From contig CAJTLK010000001.1 of the NCBI GenBank assembly GCA_910577415.1, positions 1 to 56,979 of the forward strand: a stretch of 56,979 bases of DNA. Reading direction: 5' to 3'. Shown here one piece after another: positions 8,311 through 16,108 of this stretch. The position numbers were made by a program, and so were the translations under genes. Position 1 is the stretch's first letter, and each line of letters begins with the position of its first letter. This stretch comes from an uncultured Oscillospiraceae bacterium. Lineage in GTDB: Bacteria; Bacillota; Clostridia; Oscillospirales; Oscillospiraceae. Under the pieces are notes generated by a model that did not search any database, was not told where the DNA came from, and was given only the letters and a program-made list of their open reading frames with translations.

Positions 8311-9411
8311 TTAGACCAGCTCGCCATCTTTAATGTGAAAACGTTTCCCCCCAGCGGACACATCTTTATCGTCCTCACAGCAGGTGATGAGCACCTGGCC
8401 CCCTGTGATACGTTCCAGCACGAAGCTCTGGCGCTTGGCGTCCAATTCGGAAAGCACATCGTCCAAAAGCAGCACCGGCCATTCTCCCGTATCCTCTTTG
8501 AAAAACTCCCGGCAAGCCAGCTTTAATGATAGTGCCGCCGTCCGGGTCTGTCCCTGGGAGGCATATTGTCTGGCGCTCTGACCATCGATCTCCACCGTAA
8601 GGTCATCCTTGTGAGGGCCGGAGAGACATTGCCGGGAATCCAGCTCTGCCCTGCGGTGGTTTTGTTGGTGAGCCAAAAGCTGCTCCAGAATGATCTTAGG
8701 AGCAACCTCCGGGTCCGTCACTGTGGATACGGTCTCATACCGCAGAGCCAGCCTTTCCCGCCCGCCGGAAAAATCCTGTTGAATCGGTGGGGCCAGGGCA
8801 GATAAACGTTTGATAAAATGGGCACGGTAGTGGATCAGCACCGCCCCCACCTGGGCCATTCGAAGGTTAAAGTCGTCCAAGGTATCCAAAAGAGAGGGCT
8901 TGTCCTCCCAATCCCGGAGAATACGGGTCTTTTCCTCCCAGAGTTTACGGTATTCCGCCAAACTTACCGCGTACCGGGGCCGCAGCTGGCAAATAGCGTC
9001 GTCTAAAAAACGCCTTCTCTCTGCCGCTCCCGAGCGAATGAGGGACAAGTCCTCCGGGCAAAAAAGGATGGTGTTCAATACCTCCCCCAGCTCCCCGGTA
9101 TTCTTCAGTCTTACCCCGTTGGAAAAAAGCTGCCGCCGTTCTCCACGGTGCAGTCTGGCCTCCACAGTATGGTCCCGCCCTTTGGAAAAGACCTCTCCTT
9201 TGAGAAAGCCATGGTCCACTCCAAACTGGATCAGCTCCCGATCATACCTGGCCCGGTGGCTTCGGGCAGTGGATAAGTACGCCGCGGCCTCCAAAAGGTT
9301 GGTCTTTCCCTGGGCATTCTCCCCCCAGATCACATTGACGCCGGGAGAAAGGTCTGCCTCGGCATGGGCGTAATTGCGGAAGAAATCCAGTTCTATTCGT
9401 TTGAGTATCAT
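8311..9411 (-). CDS. recF: DNA replication/repair protein RecF
   Basis: SMC-like ATPase that helps load RecA at gaps. Walker A is GENAQGKTN (about residues 30-38), the ABC-type signature is LSGPHKDDL, and Walker B is PVLLLDDVLSELD near the C-terminus. Length 366, normal. The start ATG overlaps the yaaA stop (9408-9411, ATGA), so the pair is translationally coupled. Part of dnaA-dnaN-yaaA-recF-remB-gyrB-gyrA. Confidence 0.96.
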   Translation of the reverse strand: MILKRIELDFFRNYAHAEADLSPGVNVIWGENAQGKTNLLEAAAYLSTARSHRARYDRELIQFGVDHGFLKGEVFSKGRDHTVEARLHRGERRQLFSNGVRLKNTGELGEVLNTILFCPEDLSLIRSGAAERRRFLDDAICQLRPRYAVSLAEYRKLWEEKTRILRDWEDKPSLLDTLDDFNLRMAQVGAVLIHYRAHFIKRLSALAPPIQQDFSGGRERLALRYETVSTVTDPEVAPKIILEQLLAHQQNHRRAELDSRQCLSGPHKDDLTVEIDGQSARQYASQGQTRTAALSLKLACREFFKEDTGEWPVLLLDDVLSELDAKRQSFVLERITGGQVLITCCEDDKDVSAGGKRFHIKDGELV

Positions 9412-9620
9412 GCCACGACCAACCTTGTCCCGTTCCAGTCTGCCCTATCGCCGGGGCGAAGCTTTTTGCCCCGCATGGTGCAGACCTCTCCGTTGACACG
9501 GACCTCTCCGGCCTGAATGGCCTCCTTCGCCTCCCCGCCAGTCTCCGCCGCGCCGGAGAATTTCAGTAAGTCCTGGAGCTTGATATATTCTGTTGTGATG
9601 CGGATGGTTTCCTCTCTCAT
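9408..9620 (-). CDS. yaaA: S4-domain RNA-binding protein YaaA/RlbA
   Basis: A 70-residue S4 domain (KLQDLLKFSGAAETGGEAKEAIQAGEVRVNGE), the small RNA-binding fold. Orthologues sit between dnaN and recF in nearly all Firmicutes and have been linked to ribosome assembly. One base separates its start from the dnaN stop and it overlaps recF by 4 bases. Confidence 0.92.
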   Translation of the reverse strand: MREETIRITTEYIKLQDLLKFSGAAETGGEAKEAIQAGEVRVNGEVCTMRGKKLRPGDRADWNGTRLVVA

Positions 9621-9621
9621 A

Positions 9622-10746
9622 TCATTTGTCCCAATTCGCGCTCATACGGACAGGAAGCACCATGAACAGGAAGCTCTCCTGTCCACTCTCCTCGTTGGTG
9701 GGTACGATAATGCAAGGGGTAGAAGGAGTGCCCATCAAAAGGGTAGCCTTTTCAGCGGGAACCGCTTTCAGAGCGTCCATCATAAAGCGGTGATTGAAAC
9801 CAATGTGCAGATCACCGCCGCTACCCACGGCAGGACATTGGTCTGTGGCGTTGCCGGTAGGAGTCAGAGTGGAGAGATAGATCATATCATCCCCCACAAT
9901 ACACCGCAGGGGGTTTTTAGTATTATCCTGCAAAATAAGACTTACACGGGTGATGGAGGTCATAAGAGCCTTGACCTCGACCTCCAGCTTAATGCTACTC
10001 TTCCAGGAAATGGATTGGCGGTAGTTGAGAAATTCGCCCTCCAGCCGCCGTGTCACCAGCAGGGTATTGCCTACCTTAAACTGAATGTGCCGCGCGCCGG
10101 TGGTAATGGCCACCGCCTCGTCTCCCTCTCCCGAAATGGACTTTACCTCGCCCAAAGCGGCGCCGGGGACCACAAAGGAAAAATCCCGTCCGGGGGCTTC
10201 CTCCAGCTTGGCTCTGCGAAGGGCCAGGCGTTGACCATCCACCGACACCACGGTGAGGACGTCCCCTTCTACTTCAAAAAGAGAACCGGTAAGAATGGGT
10301 CTGCCGTCATTTTGGCAGACGGCAAAGAGGGTGCGTGTGATCATGTCGGTAAGAGTGCTCCGGGAGAGTAGAAGGGCATTCTGCGCCTCCACCGAGGGAA
10401 GCTCCGGGAATTCCTCCGGGTCAATGGCCTGAATATGAAAGTTGCTCATACCGCATTGGATATGAACATTAAGCCCCTCGGAGGAAAAACTCACCATATC
10501 GTCCGGCAGATTGCGGACAATATCGCCGAACATCCGGGCCGACAGGACCAAGGACCCGCTTTCCTGAACATCGGCAGGTACCACGGTACGAATACCTGTT
10601 TCCAGATTGTAGCCGGTCAGCCGCAGTTCGTTATCGGCCTCTAAAAGAATGCCTTCCAAGGCCGGAATGGAGCTTTTGGGAGCGGTGGCCCGTGAGGAGG
10701 TCGCAATTGCCGATTGTAAAAGCGCTTTTTCACAGGAAAACTTCAT
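9622..10746 (-). CDS. dnaN: DNA polymerase III beta subunit (sliding clamp)
   Basis: Ring-shaped processivity clamp for the replicative polymerase. Three repeated clamp domains across 374 residues; the end SFLFMVLPVRMS matches the conserved C-terminal strand that forms part of the partner-binding pocket. GGAGG lies upstream of the ATG. It is separated from dnaA by a 278-bp gap containing repeated GGTGGAAAA sequences. Confidence 0.97.
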   Translation of the reverse strand: MKFSCEKALLQSAIATSSRATAPKSSIPALEGILLEADNELRLTGYNLETGIRTVVPADVQESGSLVLSARMFGDIVRNLPDDMVSFSSEGLNVHIQCGMSNFHIQAIDPEEFPELPSVEAQNALLLSRSTLTDMITRTLFAVCQNDGRPILTGSLFEVEGDVLTVVSVDGQRLALRRAKLEEAPGRDFSFVVPGAALGEVKSISGEGDEAVAITTGARHIQFKVGNTLLVTRRLEGEFLNYRQSISWKSSIKLEVEVKALMTSITRVSLILQDNTKNPLRCIVGDDMIYLSTLTPTGNATDQCPAVGSGGDLHIGFNHRFMMDALKAVPAEKATLLMGTPSTPCIIVPTNEESGQESFLFMVLPVRMSANWDK

Positions 10747-10842
10747 GGTAGGTGTTCCTCCGTTCTTTTTCTCTTATTTCCCGAAGGGAAAGGAGAGGAT
10801 TTTTAAGAATTTAGTCGCAGTAGTCGTAGGGGGTGTGAAGAT

Positions 10843-10990
10843 GGTGGAAAAGTGGTAAAAGCCTTAGAGCGGCCTGTCGAAGAAGCGCACAGAAAAAGGT
10901 GGAAAACCTGGCGCGGATACACAGAAAAAGGCGAAGGGTGGAAAAGCGAGCGAAGGCGGTTTGCACATTTCCACGAAAGAGGGTGGAAAA
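10843..10990. repeat. Four-copy GGTGGAAAA cluster in the dnaA-dnaN gap
   Basis: Exact copies at 10843-10851, 10898-10906, 10937-10945 and 10982-10990, all in one orientation, plus an inverted TTTCCAC at 10968-10974. On the minus strand each reads TTTTCCACC, two changes from the DnaA box TTATCCACA. In Firmicutes the dnaA-dnaN gap is often the second half of a bipartite origin, so these are probably low-affinity DnaA sites. This is inference. Confidence 0.5.
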
Positions 10991-11024
10991 GGGGAAAAGC
11001 GGGAAGAACGCTTCGCAGCGCTTT

Positions 11025-12341
11025 TTACTCGTACCTTGCGTTAATGTTGGCGTTGATGTCTTTAATGGCCTCGGCCTGTTCGGGGGAATCCTTAATGAGC
11101 TTTTCCACCCGCTCGATGGAGTGCATGGCGGTGGTGTGGTCCCGCCCGTTAAAGACCCGGCCAATTTCTTTAAGGGAAAGGTTGGTCATGCGGCGGATCT
11201 CATACATAGCCACCTGCCGGGCCATGACCGTGTCCTTGGTCCGGGCCTGCCCCTTAATGTCCAAGGGGTCGATATTATAAAATTTGCCTACCTCTTCAAT
11301 GATCGTATCGGGAGAGGGCATAAAGTCCTGCTTGTCCTTAAACATATCCCGGACGGCACGGGTCACGGTGTCTACGTCCACCTGCTGGCCCAGTAGCTCC
11401 TGAAAGGCTAAGATTTTGTTGACGGTGCCCTCGATCTGGCGCACGTTGGCGGTGATATTTTCCGCAATAAAGCTCAGCACCGGCTCGGGCAGGTTCATGC
11501 CCCGGGAAATGGCCTTATTTTTGATGATCGCCACCCGTGTCTCATAGTCAGGGGGCTGAATGTCCACAGGCAAGCCCCACTCAAAGCGGGTCTTCAGCCG
11601 GTCATCCAGCCGGAGCATTTCCTTGGGGGGGCGGTCAGCGGTGAAGACGATCTGTTTGCCCTGTTCGTAAAGGGTGTTAAAGGTGTGGAACATCTCCTCC
11701 TGGCTGGCCTGCCGTCCGGCAATGAATTGGACGTCGTCCATAAGAAATACGTCGGCAGCCCGGTACTTTTCTCGGAACTCCTGGTTCTTGCCGCCCTGGA
11801 TGGCGGCGATAAGCTCGTTGGTAAAAGCGTCGCCCTTGATATAGACGATGCGGTAGTCCGGGTGCTTGGCGTGGATAGCGTGGGCAATGGCGTAAAGGAG
11901 GTGGGTCTTGCCTAAGCCGGACTCCCCGTAAAGGAAAAGAGGGTTGTAGCCCTTGGGCTTTCCCGGCGCGTCGGCCACGGCCTTGGCGGCCGACCAGGCA
12001 AACTTGTTGGAAGAGCCGACCACAAAGGTGTCAAAGGTATACTCCTCAGTGCCCGGAAGAAAGTCTCCCCGGTTAGATTCGTAGCCGTCCAGCTCCCCTT
12101 CCCCCAGGACCACCACATCAAAGTCAGTGGAAAAAAGCTCCCTGAGGGCCTTTTGGATGGCGGAGACGTAGCGAGAGGAAATAATATCCTTTTTGAAGTT
12201 GGAGGGGGTATGAATGACCAGGCAGTCGCCCTCCAGGGCCACAGCCCGGGCGTCGTCAAACCAGGTGCTCAGGGTAGTGGCAGTGAGGTCGGCCTCCATC
12301 AAGCGCAGCGCTTTTTTCCAAATTTCCTCGGCGGAATTCAT
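11025..12341 (-). CDS. dnaA: Chromosomal replication initiator DnaA
   Basis: AAA+ initiator that binds DnaA boxes and opens the origin. Length 438. Domain I (1-80) for oligomerisation, AAA+ core with Walker A GESGLGKT (139-146) and Walker B DVFLMDDVQ (197-205), sensor region TADRPPKEM, and C-terminal DNA-binding domain with NGRDHTTAMHSIERV (398-412), the DnaA signature. GGGAGAA lies before the ATG. The promoter reads TTGCCT-17-TATACT just upstream, in the probable origin. Confidence 0.98.
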   Translation of the reverse strand: MNSAEEIWKKALRLMEADLTATTLSTWFDDARAVALEGDCLVIHTPSNFKKDIISSRYVSAIQKALRELFSTDFDVVVLGEGELDGYESNRGDFLPGTEEYTFDTFVVGSSNKFAWSAAKAVADAPGKPKGYNPLFLYGESGLGKTHLLYAIAHAIHAKHPDYRIVYIKGDAFTNELIAAIQGGKNQEFREKYRAADVFLMDDVQFIAGRQASQEEMFHTFNTLYEQGKQIVFTADRPPKEMLRLDDRLKTRFEWGLPVDIQPPDYETRVAIIKNKAISRGMNLPEPVLSFIAENITANVRQIEGTVNKILAFQELLGQQVDVDTVTRAVRDMFKDKQDFMPSPDTIIEEVGKFYNIDPLDIKGQARTKDTVMARQVAMYEIRRMTNLSLKEIGRVFNGRDHTTAMHSIERVEKLIKDSPEQAEAIKDINANINARYE

Positions 12342-12395
12342 GGGGTATCTTCTCCCTCATTTCTCTTTTGCGGATAATTGCCTACATTAATATAT

Positions 12396-12424
12396 AGTAT
12401 ACCAAAAAAGCCCCTCTAAGGCAA
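12396..12424 (-). promoter_or_regulatory. dnaA promoter
   Basis: On the minus strand TTGCCT (12424-12419), 17-bp spacer, TATACT (12401-12396), 55 bp upstream of the dnaA start. A good sigma-A match. Confidence 0.65.
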
Positions 12425-12451
12425 TGAAAAAGGGGGAGAAAACAGAAAAAT

Positions 12452-12460
12452 TTTTCCACA
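12452..12460 (+). promoter_or_regulatory. DnaA box variant
   Basis: TTTTCCACA, one base from the consensus TTATCCACA, just upstream of the dnaA promoter within the AT-rich part of the origin region. Confidence 0.55.
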
Positions 12461-12548
12461 AAAGCAGTCGGTTTTGTGGGCATTTCTTTGTTTGGCACAA
12501 AATGTGGGAATATACCGCCCTTCTGGGCCGGCCTAAAGAAAAATAAGG

Positions 12549-12578
12549 TTGACAGGGCAGCGGTTTTTCCGATATAAT
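12549..12578 (+). promoter_or_regulatory. rpmH operon promoter
   Basis: TTGACA (12549-12554), 18-bp spacer, TATAAT (12573-12578): both hexamers are perfect consensus. It should drive rpmH-rnpA-yidD-yidC-jag with a leader of about 180 nt. Confidence 0.8.
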
Positions 12579-12763
12579 GACCGTTGCGGCTATTATACTT
12601 TGTTTGGGCTGTCATGTCACAGCGCAGCATTTAGGGCCTGTGGTATACTGTCGCCTGCGCCTTTATACGGCGCTGAATTTGTGAACCGCGCCCCGGACCT
12701 TTGTCCCCGGCGTTGTGGCAGACGGGGTTTTCTCCGTCAATCAGGAACAGGAGGTGCAGGAAA

Positions 12764-12910
12764 ATGCAGAGAATGAAGGGTATGACCTATAACCCCAAGA
12801 AGCGTCAGCGTCAGAAGGTCCACGGTTTCCGTAAGCGTATGTCCACCGCCAACGGCCGTAAGATCCTCTCCAGTCGGCGCCGCGCCGGTCGCGCCCGCCT
12901 GAGCTACTAA
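12764..12910 (+). CDS. rpmH: Large-subunit ribosomal protein L34
   Basis: A 48-residue, very basic protein containing the L34 core TYNPKKRQRQKVHGFRKRMS followed by NGRKILSSRRRAGRARLSY. I chose the ATG at 12764 because AGGAGG lies about 8 bases upstream. The seven residues MQRMKGM precede the usual TYQP-like start; initiation at 12773 or 12782 cannot be excluded but has poorer spacing. First gene right of the origin, followed by rnpA as in nearly all bacteria. Confidence 0.93.
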   Translation: MQRMKGMTYNPKKRQRQKVHGFRKRMSTANGRKILSSRRRAGRARLSY

Positions 12911-13011
12911 GGTGACGCGGCAAATCAAATAAGGGCTTTTTGGGGGCGGTGGAGTTTTTCTGCCGCCCCACATGTGCATGGGGTAAAAAGCAGGGAGGAG
13001 CATAGCCAGTC

Positions 13012-13365
13012 ATGAAGCATACTGTCTCCATGAAGGAAAACTATCTCTTCCGCCGGCTTTATGCCAAAGGAAAGTCCGCCGCGGCTGCGTCTTTGGCGGT
13101 CTATGTCCGGCCAAACCACTCCCAGCGCACCCGCCTGGGGATCACAGTGAGCGCCAAGATAGGCAAGGCGGTGCGGCGCAACAAGATCCGCCGCCGCATT
13201 CGGGAGGCTTACCGTATCCATGAGTACCAGCTGTCTCCTGGGTGGGACATTGTAGTGGTGGCCCGGACGAGGGCGGCATACGCCTCTTACGCCGAGCTGG
13301 AACGGAGCCTGCTTTCCCTGTTGGACAAGCTGGGAGTGCGGCAAAAGCGGGAGGCGGAAAAATGA
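13012..13365 (+). CDS. rnpA: Ribonuclease P protein component
   Basis: Protein subunit of RNase P, which with the rnpB RNA removes tRNA 5' leaders. Length 117. The RNA-binding RNR motif is clear: AVRRNKIRRRIREAYR. The start has GGGAGGAG upstream. The stop overlaps the yidD start by 4 bases. rnpB itself is not in this window. Confidence 0.96.
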   Translation: MKHTVSMKENYLFRRLYAKGKSAAAASLAVYVRPNHSQRTRLGITVSAKIGKAVRRNKIRRRIREAYRIHEYQLSPGWDIVVVARTRAAYASYAELERSLLSLLDKLGVRQKREAEK

Positions 13366-13580
13366 AAGGGTTGCTCCTTTGGTGCATCCGTTTTTACCGC
13401 AAGAACATCTCCCCCCTTTCCCAGCCCTGCTGCCGGTTTATTCCCACTTGCTCGGCCTATGCGTTGGAGGCGGTGGAGAAGTACGGCGCGTGGAAGGGCG
13501 GATGGCTGGCCTTGAAGCGGGTGCTGAAATGCCACCCCTTTCACCGGCAAAAAAGCGTGGAGTACGACCCTGTCCCATGA
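13362..13580 (+). CDS. yidD: Membrane protein insertion efficiency factor YidD
   Basis: A 72-residue YidD/Haemolytic family protein with the conserved core FYRKNISPLSQPCCRFIPT and CSAYALEAVEKYG, followed by KRVLKCHPFH. YidD sits at the inner face of the membrane and assists YidC-dependent insertion. Start ATG at 13362 overlaps the rnpA stop (ATGA). Confidence 0.93.
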   Translation: MKGLLLWCIRFYRKNISPLSQPCCRFIPTCSAYALEAVEKYGAWKGGWLALKRVLKCHPFHRQKSVEYDPVP

Positions 13581-13609
13581 CAAGAATTTAAGTGTGGAGG
13601 CCATATCCC

Positions 13610-14941
13610 ATGGATATTTGGTACTATGTCATGACCCCCTTTACCCTGCTGCTGAAGTTCTTCTGTCAGTTGCTGGGCAGCTACGGCCTGGCGCTGGTCT
13701 TCTTTGCCCTGGTGGTAAAGCTCATCCTATTCCCCCTTTCCCTCAAGGGAAAGAAGAGCATGATCCAAATGAATATGCTCTCCGGGAAAATGAACAAGCT
13801 CCAGAAGCAGTACAAGAACAACCAGCAAAAGTATAACGAAGAGGTGCAGAAGCTCTACGAGAAGGAGGGCGTGAACCCCATGGGGGGCTGCCTGTGGTCC
13901 TTCCTCCCTCTGCTGATCCTCTTCCCTCTTTACGCCATTATCCGCCAGCCCCTGAAGTACATGATGGGCATGACCCCCGACCAGATCGCCGCGGTGGCCC
14001 AGGCTTTGAACTGGTCCAGCGTGGCGTTGGAGCACAACTGGATCCGGGAGGCCGCCGACTTTGTCAACGCCGGAAATAACCAGCTCTATCTGTCCTCCCT
14101 CATCACCCCGGAAAACGTAGCGATGGTCCAGGCTGCGGCGGGGGAGACCGCCAAGGAGGTCTTCGCCATCAACTTCAGCCTGTTGGGAGTAAACCTGTCT
14201 CTGATCCCTAAGCTGAAATTCTGGGTGGACGGGCTGAAGGGCTTTGGGCTGTTCCTGGTGCCTGCCATCTCCGCCGGTACCAGCCTGCTCTTTTCCTTCG
14301 TCACTATGCGGACCAGCAGCATGAACAGCGAGAATTCCCAGGCCGCGCAGAATAAGACCATGCTCCTTATGAGTCCTCTGATGTCTTTGTGGATCGGCTT
14401 CTCCATGCCCGCGGCCCTGTCGGTCTACTGGATCGCCAACAACCTGCTGGGTATGGCCCAGGAGAAGATCAGCCATATCATGCTGAAAAAGGATTACGAA
14501 GAGGCCGCCGTGGCTGCCAAGCAGCGGGAGATCGAAGAGAAGGAAGAGGAGAAGCGTTTGCGCCGGGAAAAGGCGGAACGTCGGGCCAAAGAGGCCGAAG
14601 AGGCACGCCTTAACAAGGGAAAAAAGAAGGCGAAGACCGAGGACGAGGAGAAGCTCTCCCCTGAGCAGAAGGCCGCCAGCCGGGTGGGGATGCGCCAATA
14701 TGCCCGGGGCCGGGCCTACGACCCGGAGCGCTATGGCGGCGTGACGCCCTACCACGACGGCGAGGCCACCATCCAAGTGGCGGATAAGACAGCCGAAGCC
14801 GCGGGGACCGAAGCGGAAACTGCCGAGGCTCCTGTGGAGACTGCGGCGGAGATGGCGCAGACCATGGAGACCGCCCCTGTTGAAACGGCTCCTGTCAGTG
14901 AAAATGCTGACGAGACCGCAGAGACTACCACGGAAGATTGA
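13610..14941 (+). CDS. yidC: Membrane protein insertase YidC/OxaA/SpoIIIJ family
   Basis: Inserts proteins into the cytoplasmic membrane, alone or with SecYEG. 443 residues from the ATG at 13610, chosen over an in-frame GTG at 13592 because the GTGGAGG site then has proper spacing. The conserved helices are visible: LVFFALVVKLILFPLSLKGKKS with the cytoplasmic charged hairpin after it, GGCLWSFLPLLILFPLY, and the last pair near SLWIGFSMPAALSVYWI. There is no N-terminal lipobox. After about residue 290 comes a long charged tail (Lys/Glu/Arg coiled coil, then Ala-Glu-Thr repeats); such tails contact ribosomes in related proteins. Confidence 0.94.
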   Translation: MDIWYYVMTPFTLLLKFFCQLLGSYGLALVFFALVVKLILFPLSLKGKKSMIQMNMLSGKMNKLQKQYKNNQQKYNEEVQKLYEKEGVNPMGGCLWSFLPLLILFPLYAIIRQPLKYMMGMTPDQIAAVAQALNWSSVALEHNWIREAADFVNAGNNQLYLSSLITPENVAMVQAAAGETAKEVFAINFSLLGVNLSLIPKLKFWVDGLKGFGLFLVPAISAGTSLLFSFVTMRTSSMNSENSQAAQNKTMLLMSPLMSLWIGFSMPAALSVYWIANNLLGMAQEKISHIMLKKDYEEAAVAAKQREIEEKEEEKRLRREKAERRAKEAEEARLNKGKKKAKTEDEEKLSPEQKAASRVGMRQYARGRAYDPERYGGVTPYHDGEATIQVADKTAEAAGTEAETAEAPVETAAEMAQTMETAPVETAPVSENADETAETTTED

Positions 14942-14967
14942 TCCCATCCGGGAAGGAGAGATACGTC

Positions 14968-15747
14968 ATGCAGAAGTTTATCGAGAGCACCGGAAAGACG
15001 GAGGAAGCCGCCATTGCCGCCGCCCTGGAGCAGTTAGGACTGTCCCGGGAGGAGGTCTCGGTGGAGGTTTTGGAGCTTGCGAAGCCCGGCTTCCTGGGCA
15101 TTGGCGGCACTCTTGCCAAGGTCAAGGTGACATACGAAGGCCCCGACGAGCCTGAAGAGGCCCCCACCCCTGCTGTGGAGGAGATCGCTCCCGCCGATGA
15201 GGCCGACAGTGTGGAATATGCCACCATGGACGCGGCTTTTGCTGAGGAGGAAGAGACTGCGGCCACCCCTGCCGCCGCTGATGACGAGTATGCGGCAAAG
15301 ATCGTGGATTTTCTGAGCGGACTGTTGGAGCGTATGGAGGTCAACGCTGTGCCCCACGTGTCGGTGGACGCCGAGGGCAATTACCTGGTGGAGCTGGAGG
15401 GCGAGGGTCTGGGAGCTGTTATCGGACGCCGGGGCGAGACCCTGGATGCGCTTCAACAGCTCACAGGCTACGCCGTGAACCACGGCCAGCAAAAGCGGGT
15501 GCGGGTGCGCATCGATGCCGAGGGTTACCGCTCCAAGCGGGAGGAGTCCCTGGAGCGCATGGCCCGCCGTATGGCCGACAAGGTGGTGCGCTATCGCCGG
15601 AACATGACCCTAGAACCCATGAACGCCTATGAGCGTCACGTGGTGCATACCGCCCTCCAGGACTATCCCGGTGTGACCACCTACTCCATCGGCGCCGAAC
15701 CCAACCGGCGCACCGTGGTGGCCTACGCCCCCGGCGGAGAAGAATAA
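14968..15747 (+). CDS. jag: KH/R3H RNA-binding protein Jag (KhpB)
   Basis: SpoIIIJ-associated protein: Jag-N domain at the N-terminus (MQKFIESTGKTEEAAIAAAL, then KPGFLGIG), an acidic linker of roughly 60 residues, a KH-II domain with IGRRGETLDALQQL, and a C-terminal R3H domain (MNAYERHVVHTALQDY). Binds RNA together with KhpA in relatives and affects cell-wall growth and division. The ATG at 14968 has GAAGGAGAG upstream. Last gene of the rpmH operon; strong terminator follows. Confidence 0.94.
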   Translation: MQKFIESTGKTEEAAIAAALEQLGLSREEVSVEVLELAKPGFLGIGGTLAKVKVTYEGPDEPEEAPTPAVEEIAPADEADSVEYATMDAAFAEEEETAATPAAADDEYAAKIVDFLSGLLERMEVNAVPHVSVDAEGNYLVELEGEGLGAVIGRRGETLDALQQLTGYAVNHGQQKRVRVRIDAEGYRSKREESLERMARRMADKVVRYRRNMTLEPMNAYERHVVHTALQDYPGVTTYSIGAEPNRRTVVAYAPGGEE

Positions 15748-15765
15748 GAGAAGACGAGAAAAGAG

Positions 15766-15800
15766 AACCCCCACGGGTCATTGACCCGTGGGGGTTTTGT
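15766..15800 (+). terminator. Rho-independent terminator of the rpmH-jag operon
   Basis: A 12-bp perfect stem (AACCCCCACGGG, 15766-15777, with 15785-15796) and then TTTTGTTGTT. Confidence 0.92.
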
Positions 15801-15825
15801 TGTTGTGCGCTGTTGTTTGCGGGGG

Positions 15826-15961
15826 CTGTCACGCTGCGAACAGGTCAGGACGCTCGGTCACTTTCCCTCTGACTCAGGCTGGTCTCCGGGCCGCTCTGCG
15901 GCCCTGCGCTCGCCTTCGCTCCAGTCCAAGCTCCCTCGCTAACCTGTTCTCCGCGCTTCTC
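15826..15961. repeat. Modular palindromic unit A
   Basis: Starts with CTGTCACGCTGCGAA (15826-15840) and ends with TTCTCCGCGCTTCTC (15947-15961). Inside, GAACAGGT (15838-15845) pairs with ACCTGTTC (15942-15949), and a central hairpin GGGCCGC-TCT-GCGGCCC sits at 15888-15904. The same two terminal sequences bound unit B, whose internal arms differ but remain self-complementary. No coding potential. Confidence 0.75.
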
Positions 15962-15963
15962 TC

Positions 15964-16106
15964 CTGTCACGCTGCGAAGCGGGGTGGTCGCTTCGGGATA
16001 TAACTCCTCCGACTTCGCAAAAAAGCTTCATGCGGCTTTGCCGCCCTAAGCTTTTTCGCTCCGCTCCGTCGTTATCCCCTCAGCACCCCGCTTCTCCGCG
16101 CTTCTC
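15964..16106. repeat. Modular palindromic unit B
   Basis: Same 15-bp left end (15964-15978) and right end (16092-16106) as unit A, two bases after it. The arms are nested and complementary: GAAGCGGGGTG (15976-15986) with CACCCCGCTTC (16084-16094); GGGATATAAC with GTTATCCC (15995-16004, 16071-16078); AAAAAGCTT with AAGCTTTTT (16020-16028, 16048-16056); GCGGC-TTT-GCCGC (16032-16044). The unit ends just before the HtrA stop codon. Confidence 0.75.
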
Positions 16107-16108
16107 AG

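Larger units (their letters stand above)
12342..12763. other. oriC: Probable replication origin region (dnaA-rpmH gap)
   Basis: A 422-bp gene-free stretch where gene direction switches from minus (dnaA and everything left) to plus (rpmH and right), as at Firmicutes origins. It holds divergent promoters for dnaA and rpmH, an A/T-rich segment (12384-12460), one good DnaA box variant TTTTCCACA (12452-12460) and a weak inverted one TGTGGGAAT (12503-12511). The number of recognisable boxes is low, so part of the origin may lie in the dnaA-dnaN gap. Confidence 0.7.

Noticed and set aside
11101..11109. Fifth TTTTCCACC copy inside dnaA
   Set aside because: It encodes conserved residues (RVEKL) of the DnaA signature region and is inverted relative to the intergenic copies, so coding constraint explains it.
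12382..12630. 82-codon minus-strand frame in the origin region
   Set aside because: It overlaps both promoters and the DnaA box, and has no ribosome-binding site.
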